Origin: Triticum aestivum
Lineage: Eukaryota; Streptophyta; Magnoliopsida; Poales; Poaceae
Assembly (NCBI RefSeq): GCF_018294505.1
Contig: NC_057808.1
Coordinates: 354,504,696-354,568,695, forward strand
DNA: 64,000 bases
Reading direction: 5' to 3'
Position 1 is the stretch's first letter. Every line of letters starts with the position of its first letter. The translations under genes and the position numbers were made by a program. This document shows, piece after piece, positions 23,224 through 35,089 of the stretch. The notes under the pieces are model-generated. The model was not told the origin of the DNA. It saw only the letters and a program-made list of their open reading frames with translations, and searched no databases.

Positions 23224-26006
23224 TCACTTGGACTCAAAAACTTCCTCCTCTATGCCGTCTAAAAGGATGTCTAGCTTACAGTCCTGTTGGGAATATTTGG
23301 CGGCTACTTTTACTTGGTCATATACCAAACTAAAGGGAATTTCTTTTCCATCTGACCCTAGAGGTCCGACCCGGGCCATATGATTCGGATCAAGCTTGGT
23401 GTACCGTGTTTTCACCATGGCCCAGGCCTCTCGCGCACCTTCTCGGCAGGCCGATATCTTCCATAATCGGAAACGCCTCCGCGCTCCTCTGAATAGCTAC
23501 ACAAGCTCCTCCATACTTCCTGGAGGGGAGGCGGATGGCCACAAGGCCTTGGCTACACTCCGCATTGCCTGCCGAGCTCGCTCGTGCATTTGCGACAGCT
23601 CTTGTAGCAGATCGCCTGAAGATTCGGACATTTCCTCTTCGGGACGGCCAGTCAGCATACATGAAGACATAAATCTGTCAGTTCCTTTCCTTGCCGAATT
23701 GCACAGAGGTAAGTTCGAAAGCATACTAAATATGCCGCCTCGCAGCCTCTCATTTTCCTTCATGGAGTGAGCTAGCTGGGCTCGCACATCTTTCAGTTCT
23801 TCGCCCAGCAGGGTGTTGGAATCCTGCAACTTGTTTTTCTCCTCCCTGACCCGTGTTAGCACACGTTCGCCCGCGGCCCGTAGCCTTTTGGCTTCTTGTT
23901 CACCCGCTTGCGCGACTTCCAGTGCCTCCTTCAGTTTATCCGACGATCCTGCCATGGGATATGCAACACTGTTAGCATTGCTGGTATATAATTATATTTT
24001 CTCGATGGAGGGAACATTACCAGGTGGTGCCTCCTTGGATTTCTCCAGTTCGGCAGTTGCCGCAGCCAGCTGGGTCCGACACTTTTCTAACTCCGTTCCT
24101 CTCCGTGAGTACCTAATTATACAACGATCCTCAAATCAGTTGCTTCAATTGTTTCGAGTCTCGGGGGCTACTGGTATATGATTATTAAATCTGTACAATA
24201 CGTCCTTACCCGCATATCTTTCAAATGCTGGTCTGTGGCTCTAGTAAGCCCATCCCGAGCAGGTCGGATGTATGCATCAGCCGAGCTGAAGGCCACGAAT
24301 GCCTCTTTTGTGAATCCGGGATCGCGAAGAGCGGCCCTCCGGCGCCGATGGTTCATGGCACTCTCCACTTCAGAGTTCGTGACGGATACATCATCCGAAT
24401 CCTCTGCAGTAGGACAATCCGGCGTCACTCCCGTATCAGCCTCCGTCCTTAAGGCGGGGTCTGGAACCTGGCTGGTGGAGGTGTGGCCGGTAGGATCCCC
24501 GGACATAGTCCGACGAACGCTCTTCCTGATAAGACACAGCGGACAATGTCACGGTTTGATGTGACTTCCTGGGGCCATGTTTCAAAAGCCATACCTCTTT
24601 GATGAAGGCTCAGCCGTGTCTTCATTTGCCTTCCTCTTCGAAGGCTTTCCCGATGCGGGCGTCGCTCTCTTATGAGTCGCCTCTGGTGCCTCATGACGCG
24701 TCGAGCGCCTCCCCTTTGGAGCACGAGACAGTGCGGCGGGTGAGGCATAATGAGGAAGCTCTGTCAAAGGAGATGTCTCCCGATTACTTACATGCGAGGC
24801 AGGGAGGAGGCCGGGATAGTCGGCTATGATGGCCACTTCTGTGCCGTCATAGCTCGCCTGGTAGAATACTTCCTCCTCAAGCTCCACAAATATGTCCGGA
24901 TCCTCTTTGAATCCGGGGTCAAGGTGGTTATGATTCTCTGGCTGTGGAGCGGAGCTATGGATCCCCGCAGTAACCTTTCGCTATTCCTGTTACAAAATGG
25001 ATGGGTTAATGTCAATTAAATGTGACTCAGGGAGAGGATTGAGCAAAGAGGTGGGATTAAAACTTACCCAACTTCGACTGTACATGGAAAATCCATCTCG
25101 GCGTTTAAGACGAGTGAACTCCTTCTTTTCCCCTTTATACAGTTCGGCCAAGGCAGCGGGGGTGTCCGGACCCTTCCGACCGCAGCGTGAGGCATCATCT
25201 TCCCCATTATAGTGCCACATAGGGAGCCCTCTGAATTGGAGCGGCTGCACACCCCGCACTATGGAAGTCGCCATTACCTCAATTATTGATAATCCGGACT
25301 GGGCGAGTGCCCTTATCTTGCCCATTAACTGACGGACTTTCGCGCTATCTTCCTCCTCGAGGCTCCGAGGGCGCCAGCTATGGCGTTTCTTCAATGGAGC
25401 ACTAGAAAACTCGGGGAGATCCATTCGAATTGGGTAGGGAAGAGCGACGTCCTCAATATAGAACCACTCCGAGGGCCACTCTTCGGATGCCTTCTTTGGT
25501 GTGCCAGACAGGTATCCGGTTCCGGCTATGCGCCATGCTTCGGCGCCGCCCACCTCGAATATAGATCCCTTTTGGGTGCGAGGGACGAGGCAGAATAGCT
25601 ACCTCCATAAATCAAAATGGGCCTCACAGCCCAGGAAAAGCTCGCAGAGGGCAACAAAACCTGCGATGTGCAGGATAGAGGCCGGCGTGAAGTTGTGCAG
25701 TTGGAGGCCATAATACTCCAGGAGTCCTCGGAGGAAAGGGTGGATTGGAAACCCGACGCCTCTTAACAAGTAGGAAACGAAGCACACCCGTTCCCCCCTG
25801 GTTGGATTGGGGAAATTTTCCGCCAGAGCTTCGCCGGCAAATGAGGTCAATCCTGCCCGAATAGGGACTAGATCCCCCCGGGGGGAGGGGGGGAGAAATC
25901 CTTGCGTTTGAAGCTTAACTAACTGATCATGGGATACATAACATCTCTGCCAGTCGCCTTTTTCGGAGATGTGATGGCGGGAGGAAGAACTGGGAACGCT
26001 AGCCAT
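23224..26006 (-). pseudogene. Antisense multi-exon gene in the Gypsy 3' region ('putative gypsy type transposon' protein family)
   Basis: The minus strand carries a spliced gene between pol and the 3' LTR. Estimated exons: 26006-25068, 24986-24595, 24525-24210, about 24100-24029 and about 23953-23224; junctions show GT/AG. Exon 1 has the globular region (HDQLVKLQTQGFLPP, FLRGLLEYYGLQLHNFTPA, EWPSEWFYIED), which I recognise as the family often annotated Transposase_28 (unverified). The last exons are coiled coil (KLKEALEVAQAGEQEAKRL). Stops TAG at 25599-25601, 24981-24983 and 23497-23499 interrupt it, each where Gln would fit. A TATA-like box on the minus strand (26091-26097) lies about 85 bp before the ATG. 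Its role in the element is unknown. Confidence 0.75.
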
Positions 26007-26318
26007 GTTCCAATGGTTTCTCCTAGCCAGCTCTAAGGATTTTCCACTTGATGGGGAATGGGATCTGAGATCCAATCTCCTTAAATAGATGCCTTTCTTA
26101 CATGGCCGGGTTGTTATATGCAAAAATACCCTGACTTCTCGTATTCGCTTGACACGTCGAAGCAGAAGCAATGGAGGCACAAAAGCCAAGGGGCATGACA
26201 TTAAATCACAAAGCCGAATACATCTCTCTAAGTCAGGTGCTTTGAAGTAATCAGAGGAGGAACCCGCCTTGCAATGCGGAAGACAATCTGCGCGCCGGAC
26301 ACCTCGTCATTGAAGCCT

Positions 26319-26332
26319 GGTTCGGGGGCTAC
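26319..26332 (+). other. Polypurine tract of the Gypsy element
   Basis: 'ggttcgggggctac' directly precedes the 3' LTR. Confidence 0.65.
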
Positions 26333-26803
26333 TGAGGGAGTCCTGGATTAAGGGGTCCTCGGGCGTCCGGCCTGTGTGACGTGGGCCAGACTGATGGGCT
26401 GTGAAGATGCAAGACAGAAGACTCTCTCCCGTGTCCGGATAGGACTCTCCTTTGCGTGGATGGCAAGCTTGGCGTTCGGATATGTAGATTCCTTTCTCTG
26501 TAACCGACTCCTTATAACCCTAGTCCCCTCCGGTGTCTATATAAACCGGAGGGTTTAGTCCGTAGAGGCAATCATAATCATACAGGCTAGACTTCTAGGG
26601 TTTTAGCCATTACGATCTCGTGGTAGATCAACTCTTGTAATACTCATATTCATCAAGATCAATCAAGCAGGAAGTAGGGTATTAGCTCCATAGAGAGGGA
26701 CCGAACCTGGGTAAACATCGTGTCCCCCGTCTCCTGTTACCATCGACCTCAGACGCACAGTTCGGGACCCCCTACCCGAGATCCGCCGGTTTTGACACCA
26801 ACA
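26333..26803 (+). repeat. 3' LTR of the Gypsy element
   Basis: Same length (471 bp) as the 5' LTR, ending 'ttttgacaccaaca' followed by the target duplication GTGGG. The TATA box is at 26538-26545. Confidence 0.93.
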
Positions 26804-27475
26804 GTGGGTCCCAGCAGTCAGGGGGAAACGTTTTTTTTGCAAATACAGTGGCCCGTCCGGTGGGTTCCTGCTGTCAGGTGGAGGAATCATTATTTTCCGC
26901 TTAATAAGGAGGCACTTCCTTGCTGCGGCAGTGGACCCATCTGTCAGCCTCTCCACGTACAGTACTCTTCCGATGGAAGTCGTTCCTTGACCACGCCGCG
27001 CCGAGAGCACCAGGGCGGTGGACGACGACGAGGCCTAGGAAGGGGACGACGCGGAGCCGGGGAAGACGCGGCAGTGGATGCCCACGCAGAGAGGAGTACG
27101 AGGGTTCACTGGTTTGGTTGCGGTGTGAGGCTGCCGTCGCCGCAGGGCCTAGCCAGCGGTGGGAATAGTAGGGGGCGGTGAGGCCTCCGCGACAGCACAA
27201 CCAGCCATGAGAGGCAGGAGCATGCGGCACGACCGGCGCTGCTTTGGGCGGCTGGAGCAAGAAGACCAAAGGTTGAAGAAGCAGCAGGACCGTTCGATTG
27301 AAATCCAACGGTCACTGCTGCTAGAATCGTTTGTTGACTAAGTTGACAAAGCCCTGCATACGCATCAAATTAGTAGGCCCACAGGTCAGCCTCCGAACCG
27401 GTGTGCCCCAGATGTCAGTGGGAGGAATCATTTTTTTACGTAATAAGGAGGCAGTTGATTGCGTGCGGCCAAGCT
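26804..27475 (+). repeat. Degenerate repeats right of the Gypsy insertion, with first ~210-bp module
   Basis: Units related to 10607-10735 resume at 26804 and again near 27385. Between them, 27185-27395 holds a module ending in a small frame (RLEQEDQRLKKQQ ... LLLESFVD). The same module recurs at 27480-27695. No gene of known family is recognised. Confidence 0.6.
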
Positions 27476-27479
27476 AGCG

Positions 27480-27695
27480 GAGGGAGTAGGGTGGGCCAGT
27501 GAAGCATGCGCGGCATCACAGCGGGCCACAAGAGGATGGAGCAGGCAGTCCCATCGGCACTGGTTTAGGCGGCTGGAGCAGGAACATCAGAGATTGAAGA
27601 AGCACATCGGTCGTTGGATGGACATCCAACAGTCACTGTTGCTAGAATCGTGTGTTGACTGACAAAGCCTTGCGTAAACAAGTCAGCCTCAAAAT
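27480..27695 (+). repeat. Second copy of the ~210-bp module
   Basis: It parallels 27185-27395, including 'ggcggctggagcaggaac', 'gaagaagca', 'tcactgttgctagaatcg' and 'gttgact'. The frame RLEQEHQRLKK ... LLLESCVD is conserved in both copies, which may be either a duplicated exon or plain repeat. Confidence 0.65.
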
Positions 27696-29291
27696 CTATG
27701 GCGTGTACATCCATTTGCTATTATTTTTATAATTTTTACTCATTTTCTAATTCATATGGAATTTATTCCAGCCCATTTTTCATTTTTAGAATTGCTGCCC
27801 ATTTTCTGGTCAGTACCAGGGTTAAAAAAGTGAACTAAATATGTGCGAAATTTTGAAAATTCGCAAATTTTTGCTAGGGAACAAAGTATTCTTAATCCAA
27901 AAATTAGTAGACATACTAAAACAAATTTAAAAATAAATTAGTACTATGTCATGTTAAAATCCAATGAAATATAAAATATCAGTGAAGAACAAAAACAAAA
28001 AAGAAAATAATTTCCCATTTGCTACAATTTTTTTGGAATTTTCAATGCCTTTGATATTACTTTTAACAAATACTGACCATACTCTTTGGCCAGGCCGGAA
28101 TGCACCCCTCCTCGTCTTGAAAGATTTGCAGCCCAGTAAGTCGGAGAAAACAAATAGGCCTAGCTTGGGTATTCATCAAAAAGAAATAGTGGGCTACCTA
28201 TTTTCCCAAAGAAAAAACTTCTGGGCGGGTCATGTTGTTAGACGGGCCATAGAGACCGCACAACCCAGTTTATAGCCTGCGCCTCCGAACAAATCCTCAA
28301 AAAAAAGGTTGTGCAATTCTGTCGTTAATTGACTATACATTGAAAATGATGTGGGTCCCAGATATCAGCATGGTGGATTAGAGTTAAAAAACGAGGGGTG
28401 CATCTGAGTAGTAAAAGAGGCGCTTGCTTGTGTTCGGGAGTGGACCTGGTGGGTCCGTACTGTCATACTCACAACTACAGTCCTCTCCCGATTCACTATG
28501 TTGATAGGGCCGGACGGCGGCGCCGTGGCGAGCGCACCAAGGCAGAGGATAAAGTGCTGTCACTAATGTGCTGGGCTGGGTTGGACATTCTTATTGAAAA
28601 ATAAAAATGGACCGGAACTATTTACAACATTGACTATGATTTGCATGGGTCCGCTGGTTGCAGGAAGAAAATGGTGGGAGAAAGAAGATTGGTCGCTATC
28701 TTTGCCTAAGAATAATATCGACTGAATGTAACGACTCTATCATAGGAAATAATATCCTCCTGTTAAATCGTGAATTTAAAGAACTGGTGCATGAGCATTT
28801 AGCTTTATTTATTTATTTATGTTTAGGGGACCATGAGCATGTACCTATGCCGGATTCATGTGAGAGCCTCCCTTCCAGTTAATTATGGGCTCCTCTATTG
28901 GGCCTTCATCAGTGGGCTGCATGTTATCAACAAGTGGAAAATGTGTTATGTACCAAAAATAGTATGCGCTACGTACGACACGGGGCACTAAAGGATCGGA
29001 CCGTGCAACGACTTCCAAAACATTGTGTTTGTTGTTCTAACAACACATTTATTCAACCAACAGACGAAATATACTACTGATTGTACATTGAAAACAGCAG
29101 CAGCAGCAACCAGGGCTGGGGGTGCAATAGAAGCAGTAAGCAGGCCAGAAGAGTAAAGACGAAGCTCTCCCTTCCAAACCAAACGTCAGCCATCATTACA
29201 AAAGGGCTACCAAAAAAGCAAGTGTATGCATCAAACTAAATAAAGATCCTACTACACCAAGTGTACGCATCTAACTAACTGGCTCAATTAG
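27696..29291. other. Intergenic DNA without a recognisable gene
   Basis: AT-rich to about 28080, then mixed sequence with weak copies of the 'gtgggtccc...' unit near 28345-28480. Short frames (for example 27964-28275) show no known motif and no codon structure I can support. Confidence 0.6.
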
Positions 29292-30203
29292 TGTCGAATG
29301 TGGGGTTCCGGCAAAACCCTTAAGGTTCGAACTCTGGGGTGCGCGCGAAGTCTTTCCCTCCTACCGATCCACGCCCTAGCTCACTAAGATCTCGCGGCCG
29401 AACTCAACGAACTCGCAACACAGAAAGACACGAGATTTATACTGGTTCGGGCCACCGTTGTGGTGTAATACCCTACTCCAGTGTGGTGGTGGTGGATTGC
29501 CTCTTGGGCTGATGATGAATAGTACAAGGGGGAGAACAAGCTCCTGAGGTTGAGGTGTTCTTGTGGCTAGGGTAGGCTCTCAATCAGATCAGATCAAGCT
29601 GAGATCAGATCAAGCTCAGATGCCCCTACTGTGGTGGATAGTTCTGCTTATATAGGCCCTGGTCCTCTCCCCAAATATTGAGCGGGAAGGGAGCCAACAA
29701 CGGCGGGCAAATTTGAAGGGGGACAGCTAGTACAAGCTATCCTGACAAAAAGCGGTCTTCGCCTGCTAAAGGCTCTGGTGGTGACGCCGTCTTGGGCTCC
29801 AGGATGACCTCCGTCCTTTCGTCCTTCTGGTCTTGGTCTCGTTGCACCGATATGGCAACCTTTGCCTGATGCCTCGGTACTCCTCGCCTGCGCTTGCCTC
29901 CTTAGCACCAAAGAGGAAACAAGGACGCTGCGTGCGCTGGCGCCCGCCTGGTCTCGATCGTCATGGCTCACGTCACGAAATCCTCATGAGGTTTGCCCCG
30001 CCTTGATATCTCTGCTCCTTGTGAGCCTGCCTGGCTAGGCCACTCCTGAGGAGGTCTTGCGTCGCCCGCCTCGTGAGGCTTGGCCCCTCGCGAGGGTCTT
30101 GGATGCCTTGTTGATGAAGATGGGCCGCATGGCCCGCTGACTTAGCCATGCCGTGGGCCGCAGGCAGGCAAGCCTGGGGACCCCCGTTCCCATAACGCCG
30201 ACA
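29292..30203 (-). repeat. 3' LTR of the minus-strand Gypsy element
   Basis: In plus orientation it starts 'tgtcgaatgtggggttccgg' and ends 'cccataacgccgaca'. A minus-strand TATA-like 'ctatataag' lies near 29648-29656. The adjoining 'gtagcccccgggcccaagg' (30204-30222) is the polypurine tract on the other strand. Confidence 0.87.
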
Positions 30204-30445
30204 GTAGCCCCCGGGCCCAAGGTGCGCTCGGGCTTGGCTTCGCGACGAAGCCAAGGGTCAAGTACGAAGCGCCGCAGGCCCCAAAAGCCTGCGGCCTCGG
30301 TTGAGGCGTGGCAGTTGATTGGATGTGGGCATCTCTGCTTCCCCATGCTGCTTCGGCAACTGCACGACTTGACAAGTCCCTGCAACATGCAAGGAAAACC
30401 ATCATTACCTGTGATCATGGGGGGCGCCGGTTGGCCTTCTTTTGC

Positions 30446-30453
30446 TATAAATG
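30446..30453 (+). promoter_or_regulatory. TATA box of the antisense B3-like gene
   Basis: 'tataaatg' lies about 85 bp upstream of the ATG at 30532 on the plus strand, in a suitable place for a promoter independent of the LTRs. Confidence 0.5.
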
Positions 30454-30531
30454 GGGAGGGGAGCGGAGCCCCCGTCCCCCATCTCTTCCTTGCTTGCTTG
30501 CTTCTTCCTCCTCGCTCCACTGCTACCGACA

Positions 30532-31388
30532 ATGGCGCCTATCAGAAGGTTCTCCGCTGAAGAGAAGGGAAAGGCCCCGCGCGATGATCCGGGGCTGCTT
30601 CCGCCGAAGAAGAGGTCGGTCCACCGCCGTGATGAAGCGGCGATGCAGGTGGTGACGAGGCCTTGGTGCGAGCGGCCTCCTCCAAGGTATCCGCTACCCT
30701 TGTATGCCCGAGCCGAGGGCTCAGGAGGACCGAGCGACGAGCGGCGTCACCCGCGCCGCGCCCGTGGTCGCCGCTCCACGGCGACACGCGCTGTCGCCCT
30801 GGAATCCATGATGTGGACTCCTCGCGCGAGCTTGTGCTATGGGCGCCGATGCCTCCAAGCTCTTGGATCCGTTTCCCGCGGTTCTTCTCCGACGCGATGC
30901 CGCCGAGGGGGCCTCTCGAGCTCTGGTTGCAGCATGCCGACTGCGACGCTCCGGCGACCAGAGCAGAGATCGAAGCGATCACCACTGGTAAGATCTTCAT
31001 GACTCGCGGTTGGAGCGAGGTCGCGCGGGTCTATCGTGCGAGGGGCGCCCTCGTGATCCACTTCGAGTACGACGGCGCCTCCACGCTCTTCTTCAAGGTC
31101 TTTGATGCGGAGGGCGCCGCCTGGAGTGCTGCTCCGGAGAGGAGCGTCAGGCTGATGCGCGCTCTGCTCGCGGCCACTCCATCAGCAGCAGCCCTTGGGA
31201 GTCCAGTAGCTCTCCTGAGCTCTACGAGACTCCGGAGACGAGCAACGACAGCTACGTGCCCCCGAGCTCTCGCCGCGCTCAGAGCAGAGCCGTGGCGTCC
31301 GGCCGTCGCCGCCGCTGATCTGGATGGGGTTGGCGCCGGCCTCCCATGGCTCACTGTTGGTGATGGCGTCCACCACGGGAGGGTGTAG
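30532..31388 (+). pseudogene. B3-like protein gene on the antisense strand of the Gypsy element, frameshifted
   Basis: The ATG at 30532 opens a basic N-terminus (RRFSAEEKGKAPR, LPPKKRSVHRR, TRPWCERPPPRYPLPLYARA). Near 30770-30800 the reading moves to another frame, where WAPMPPSSWIRFPRFF and PLELWLQHADCD appear, then TRGWSEVARVYRARGALVI and HFEYDGASTLFFKVFDAEG, the second half of a B3 fold. A Ser- and Arg-rich tail ends at 31386-31388. Related proteins are common in Triticeae annotation as hypothetical proteins (recognition, not a search). It lies between the RT remnant and the 3' LTR and opposes the element's transcription. The frame change makes this copy a likely pseudogene. Confidence 0.65.
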
Positions 31389-32585
31389 ATAGGATCCCTC
31401 TTAGTTCCAGCTTTTGTTCCCTGCGAAGAATCATGAAGTACCCCGCGGGGGCGTGTAAAGGGTCTGTAATGTTTTTTGCTCTCATCTTTCCTGTTATGAA
31501 AATTTGGTGAACACATGTCCTGTTAAGGCTCGGTCCCCCTTTCCTCCCTCGCGATAGCTTGTTGCTCTATGCTGACAGGTCCCGGTCCCCAGGCAGGTTA
31601 CAGCCATCGCTGGTATGCCAGGTCGCGTGCTGTGGTCAAGGCCAGGTGGTGTGCAGCCCGAGGTCCAGTAAGAGCCCCTGAGGCGCGATGCTCAGGAGGT
31701 CCCCCTTAGCGTTCAAGCAGCCATGGTAAGGCAAGAAAGGGAGTTGACATGGCTGCAACGGCGCTACGGCGAGGGTGACCCTTAGGCCCCAACAATTAGC
31801 CAATCCGAGAGCGGGACTTATCTTGTCGATTCCATGGCGATTTCTGGTGGTGCGCTAGGCCTGCGCGCCAGCTTGTGCGGCATAGCTAGGTCGGCCCATA
31901 CGAGTTTCCCTCCTCCCATGCTCTCCTTAGTGCTCTACGTCCTCAGGTCCCGGCCCTCGAGCAAGCTCAGCAGCCGCTGGTATGCCAGGTCGCGATGCCG
32001 TGGTCAAGGCCAGGGGGTGAGGGCTGGAGAGCCAGTAAGAGCTCCTGAGTCGCGATGCTCAGGAGCCCCCCTTTCAACGCACAAGTGAATTGCACGAGAG
32101 AAATGGAGACTCGCGGTGCCGCCTGCTATCCTCCCCATGGGATCCCTGTGAACAGGCACAAGAAGAAACACAGTTTGTCGTTATAGCTGCCTGCCTGCCG
32201 CTGGTTGTTCCGCGAAGAGGCGAGGGCACTGAGGGCCTGGTGAGGTGACGTGCGCGGGGCGTGCCGCGAGCCAGAGCTCGACCGCTCAGGTTGTCGATGT
32301 GGCAGGGACGGACCCATGCACCAGCGCCGTGCCACTGTGAGGAAGCCCCATGGGAGGCGACGATCGAGAAGGTGATAACCGTAGGCAGGTTAAGCATGGA
32401 AGGTAAATCAGCTTGGGTAAATGCAGGAAGATACATGCCACTAGGTCCGGCCCGAGCAGCTTGGGGATGATGCAGCCCGAGGGGCGCCCCCAGCAAGGTA
32501 AGCTAAGACATAAGCAAAAGGGATACATGCCACAGGGTCAGACCCATGCGGCCTGGGAATAATGCAGCCCGAGGGGCACTCCCAG
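31389..32585 (-). other. Non-coding part of minus-strand Gypsy, with internal duplications
   Basis: Two copies of a segment containing 'gctggtatgccaggtcgcg' and 'gtggtcaaggccagg' lie at about 31573-31725 and 31940-32075. Two ~98-bp units with 'gatacatgccac' and 'atgcagcccgaggggc' lie at 32430-32590. No gene is recognised. Confidence 0.6.
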
Positions 32586-35089
32586 CTAAACGAGCTTGAA
32601 AAATGTCACCTGGTTCTGTAGAAGAAGTAGAGTTGGTGCAGCTGAAGGCGTGCGTTGAAGGAATGGCTCCTCACGAGCCACCGGGGCCCTATGCCTCGGG
32701 AGGCTCTGGGGGCCTGGGAGGTTCCTTGAAGACCGTCTCCATTTCTTCCAGGACGGTGTGGTACCTGGCCTCCTGGGCCGCCAGGACGCGCCGCATGTTG
32801 CGCTGATAGGCTGATGCCACGTTCGGCAAGCCAAAGGGCATGTGAACGTAGCTGTGTGGTGGACCCTCGCAACGGCCCACACGCGAAGGCCAGAAGCGCT
32901 CCTGAGAAGCGGCCCTGTTGAGCCCTGGGACGTCGATGCAGACGCGCAGCCCGGCATCCTCGCCTGGATGGGGAGTTGTGCCTGGTGAGCGGCTGTCGCC
33001 GCGCATGGCCCTTGCGTCTTGCAGTTCCTATGTGGTCTTGGTGATGAACTCCTGAGTGGTGGGCACTCCTTGCCCTGTGTTCTCCTGAGGGAAACGTGCC
33101 GCGAAGCACACCTCCAAGTGGTGCCCAAGCGCCTCCCTCGTGAGGTTGGCAAGGTCTGAGGCCCTCCAGAAGAGAGCCCCCGAGCCTTGCCCGAGGAGGG
33201 CACCGGGCGCGCCTTCCTATGCGGTGGAGGGGGGTGCCCCTGAAGCGGGCGCTGATCCTGATGAGGCTCCAGCTGCGTCGCCACCCTCCTGAGATTCTGC
33301 TCAGCGCAGCTGCTTCTTCTTCTTGGGGAGGGCCTCAGGAGGGCCCTCGCTTTTGCTATCGGGGTCGTTGATTGCTGCAGCTTGGAAGGCGCGCTCGAGG
33401 GAGCACACTGCATCTCTCTCTTCACATGGGACCGTGATGATTCCGCCGCTTCCCGGCATCTTGAGGACTTTGTAGCCGTGATGGGTGACTGCCATGAACT
33501 TGGCCAGGGCTGGATACCCGAGGATGACGTTGTACGGCAGGCGGATATGCGCGACGTCGAAGTCGATGAGCTTGGTGCGGTAGTTCTTGCACTCCCCGAA
33601 GGTGACAGGCAGGCGGATCTGCCCTATCGGTGTGGTGGAGCCGTCAGTCACTCCTGAGAAAGGCTTGGTAGACTGAAGCTGCTCATATGGCACTTGGAGG
33701 TTGTCGAACGTGTCGACGGATAGGACGTTGAGTCCTGCGCCGCCGTCGATGAGGGTCTTGGTAACTTGCACATTGCTGATGACTGGTGAACAAAGCATCG
33801 GGAGAGTGCTAGCGGTGGCTGTGCACTTGAGCTGGTCTGCCGAGTTGAAAGTGATGGCTCATTGGGACCACCTGAGCGGGCGCGTGGCCTCGAGCTTGGG
33901 GAGCACCGCGTTCACTTCACGAGCGAACTGCTTGAAGATGCGTTGAGAGGCTGGAGCCTGCGCGCCGCCCAAGATGCAGGTGATTGCACGCGGCTCCTGG
34001 AAGCCCCCAGCCCCCTCATCCTGATGGTGATCTTCGTTCCTTCTTGGTGGCGGCAGCGGGGAAGACCGGCGTTGCCCTGGGGGCGATCCTCACGAGGCTG
34101 GTCCCTCCAGGCGCCCTCGCGAGGATGGTCCTGCCAGCGGTCCTCACGAGGCCTATCGCACCACTCCTGGCGCGGACCACGGTCATCCCAGCGTCCGCCT
34201 CCACGTCCTCCTCGACGGCCGTAGCCCCGGTCGCTATGCTCGGGGCGTCGACCGAAGCGTCCTTCGCGGATGGCTCTGAGCTCTTGACAGTCACTGGTGT
34301 TGTGGGTGTTCAGGTTGTGAAAGGCGCAGAACAGTCGGCTGCCCTTGGACGGTTCGGGCTGATCCCTGCCCCGCTTGGTGTCCGGCTCCGCTGCGAGCAC
34401 AACTGCCTCCTTGCGCTTCACGTCCTTGGCCTTGGCCTTCTTCTCCTCTCCAGCCGCAGTTGGCAGCTCGAGGAGGGAAAGACGCCTCTTCTCAGCTCTT
34501 GCGCACTTGGTCGCCAGGTTGAACAGCTCCTGAGACGTGCTCAGCTCCTCGTGGATAGCGAGCTCTTCCTTCATCTTGACGTCACAGACGCCGTTTGAGA
34601 ACGCGGAGATGATGGCCTCGTCCGTGACCTTGGGGATCTTGAGGCGAGTGTTGTTTAAGCGCTAGATGTACTTCTGGAGGGTCTCTCATGGTTGTTGCTT
34701 GATGCGGCGCAGGTCACCCGCGGTCGGCGGGCGGTCGCGGGTGCCCTGGAAGTTGGCGACGAAGCGGTCGCGCATCTCATCCCAGGAGGAGATCGAGCCA
34801 TGCTGCAGGTTCAGGAGCCAGGAGCGGGCACCATCCTTTAGAACCATAGGGAACCAGTTCGCCATGACCTTCTCGTCGCCGTTGGCCGCTTCGATGCTCA
34901 GCTCGTAGAGCTGCAGGAACTCCGCAGGATCGGAGGTGCCGTCGTAGCGGGGAGGCAGATCGGGCTTGAACTTGCCTGGCCAGGCGACGCTACGCAGCTC
35001 GGGGGTGAAGGCGCGGCAGCCGGTCGTGGTTGCCGGGGCCCGCCTCGGAGGTGGAGCTTGGTCTTGATGAGGTTTGCACGGCGCCACCG
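32586..35089 (-). pseudogene. Gypsy gag, protease and RT remnant
   Basis: Reading leftwards: gag core (YDGTSDPAEFLQLYELSIEA, WLLNLQHGSISSWDEMRDRF) at about 34990-34720; stops TGA near 34688 and TAG near 34669; a zinc knuckle-like CAFHNLNTHNTSDC near 34320; then an Arg/Gly/Asp-rich stretch. The protease (TLIDGGAGLNVLS) is in the frame 33798-33301. The RT is reduced to pieces such as VHMPFGLPNVASAYQRNM near 32810; the catalytic YxDD block, RNase H and integrase are missing, so a large deletion removed most of pol. The 5' end of gag is cut by the LARD at 35090. Confidence 0.82.

Larger units (their letters stand above)
10736..26803 (+). mobile_element. Gypsy LTR retrotransposon, full span, with nested insertion
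   Basis: Two 471-bp LTRs bound the element and a perfect 5-bp target duplication GTGGG sits at 10731-10735 and 26804-26808. Coding order is gag, protease, reverse transcriptase, RNase H, integrase (Gypsy order), then a long 3' region with an antisense gene. The two LTRs differ at about 14 sites by eye (about 3.0%). The integrase is interrupted by another element (15629-21652). Many stops and frameshifts make it non-autonomous. The LTR start resembles the Triticeae family Fatima, but that name is unverified. Confidence 0.93.
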
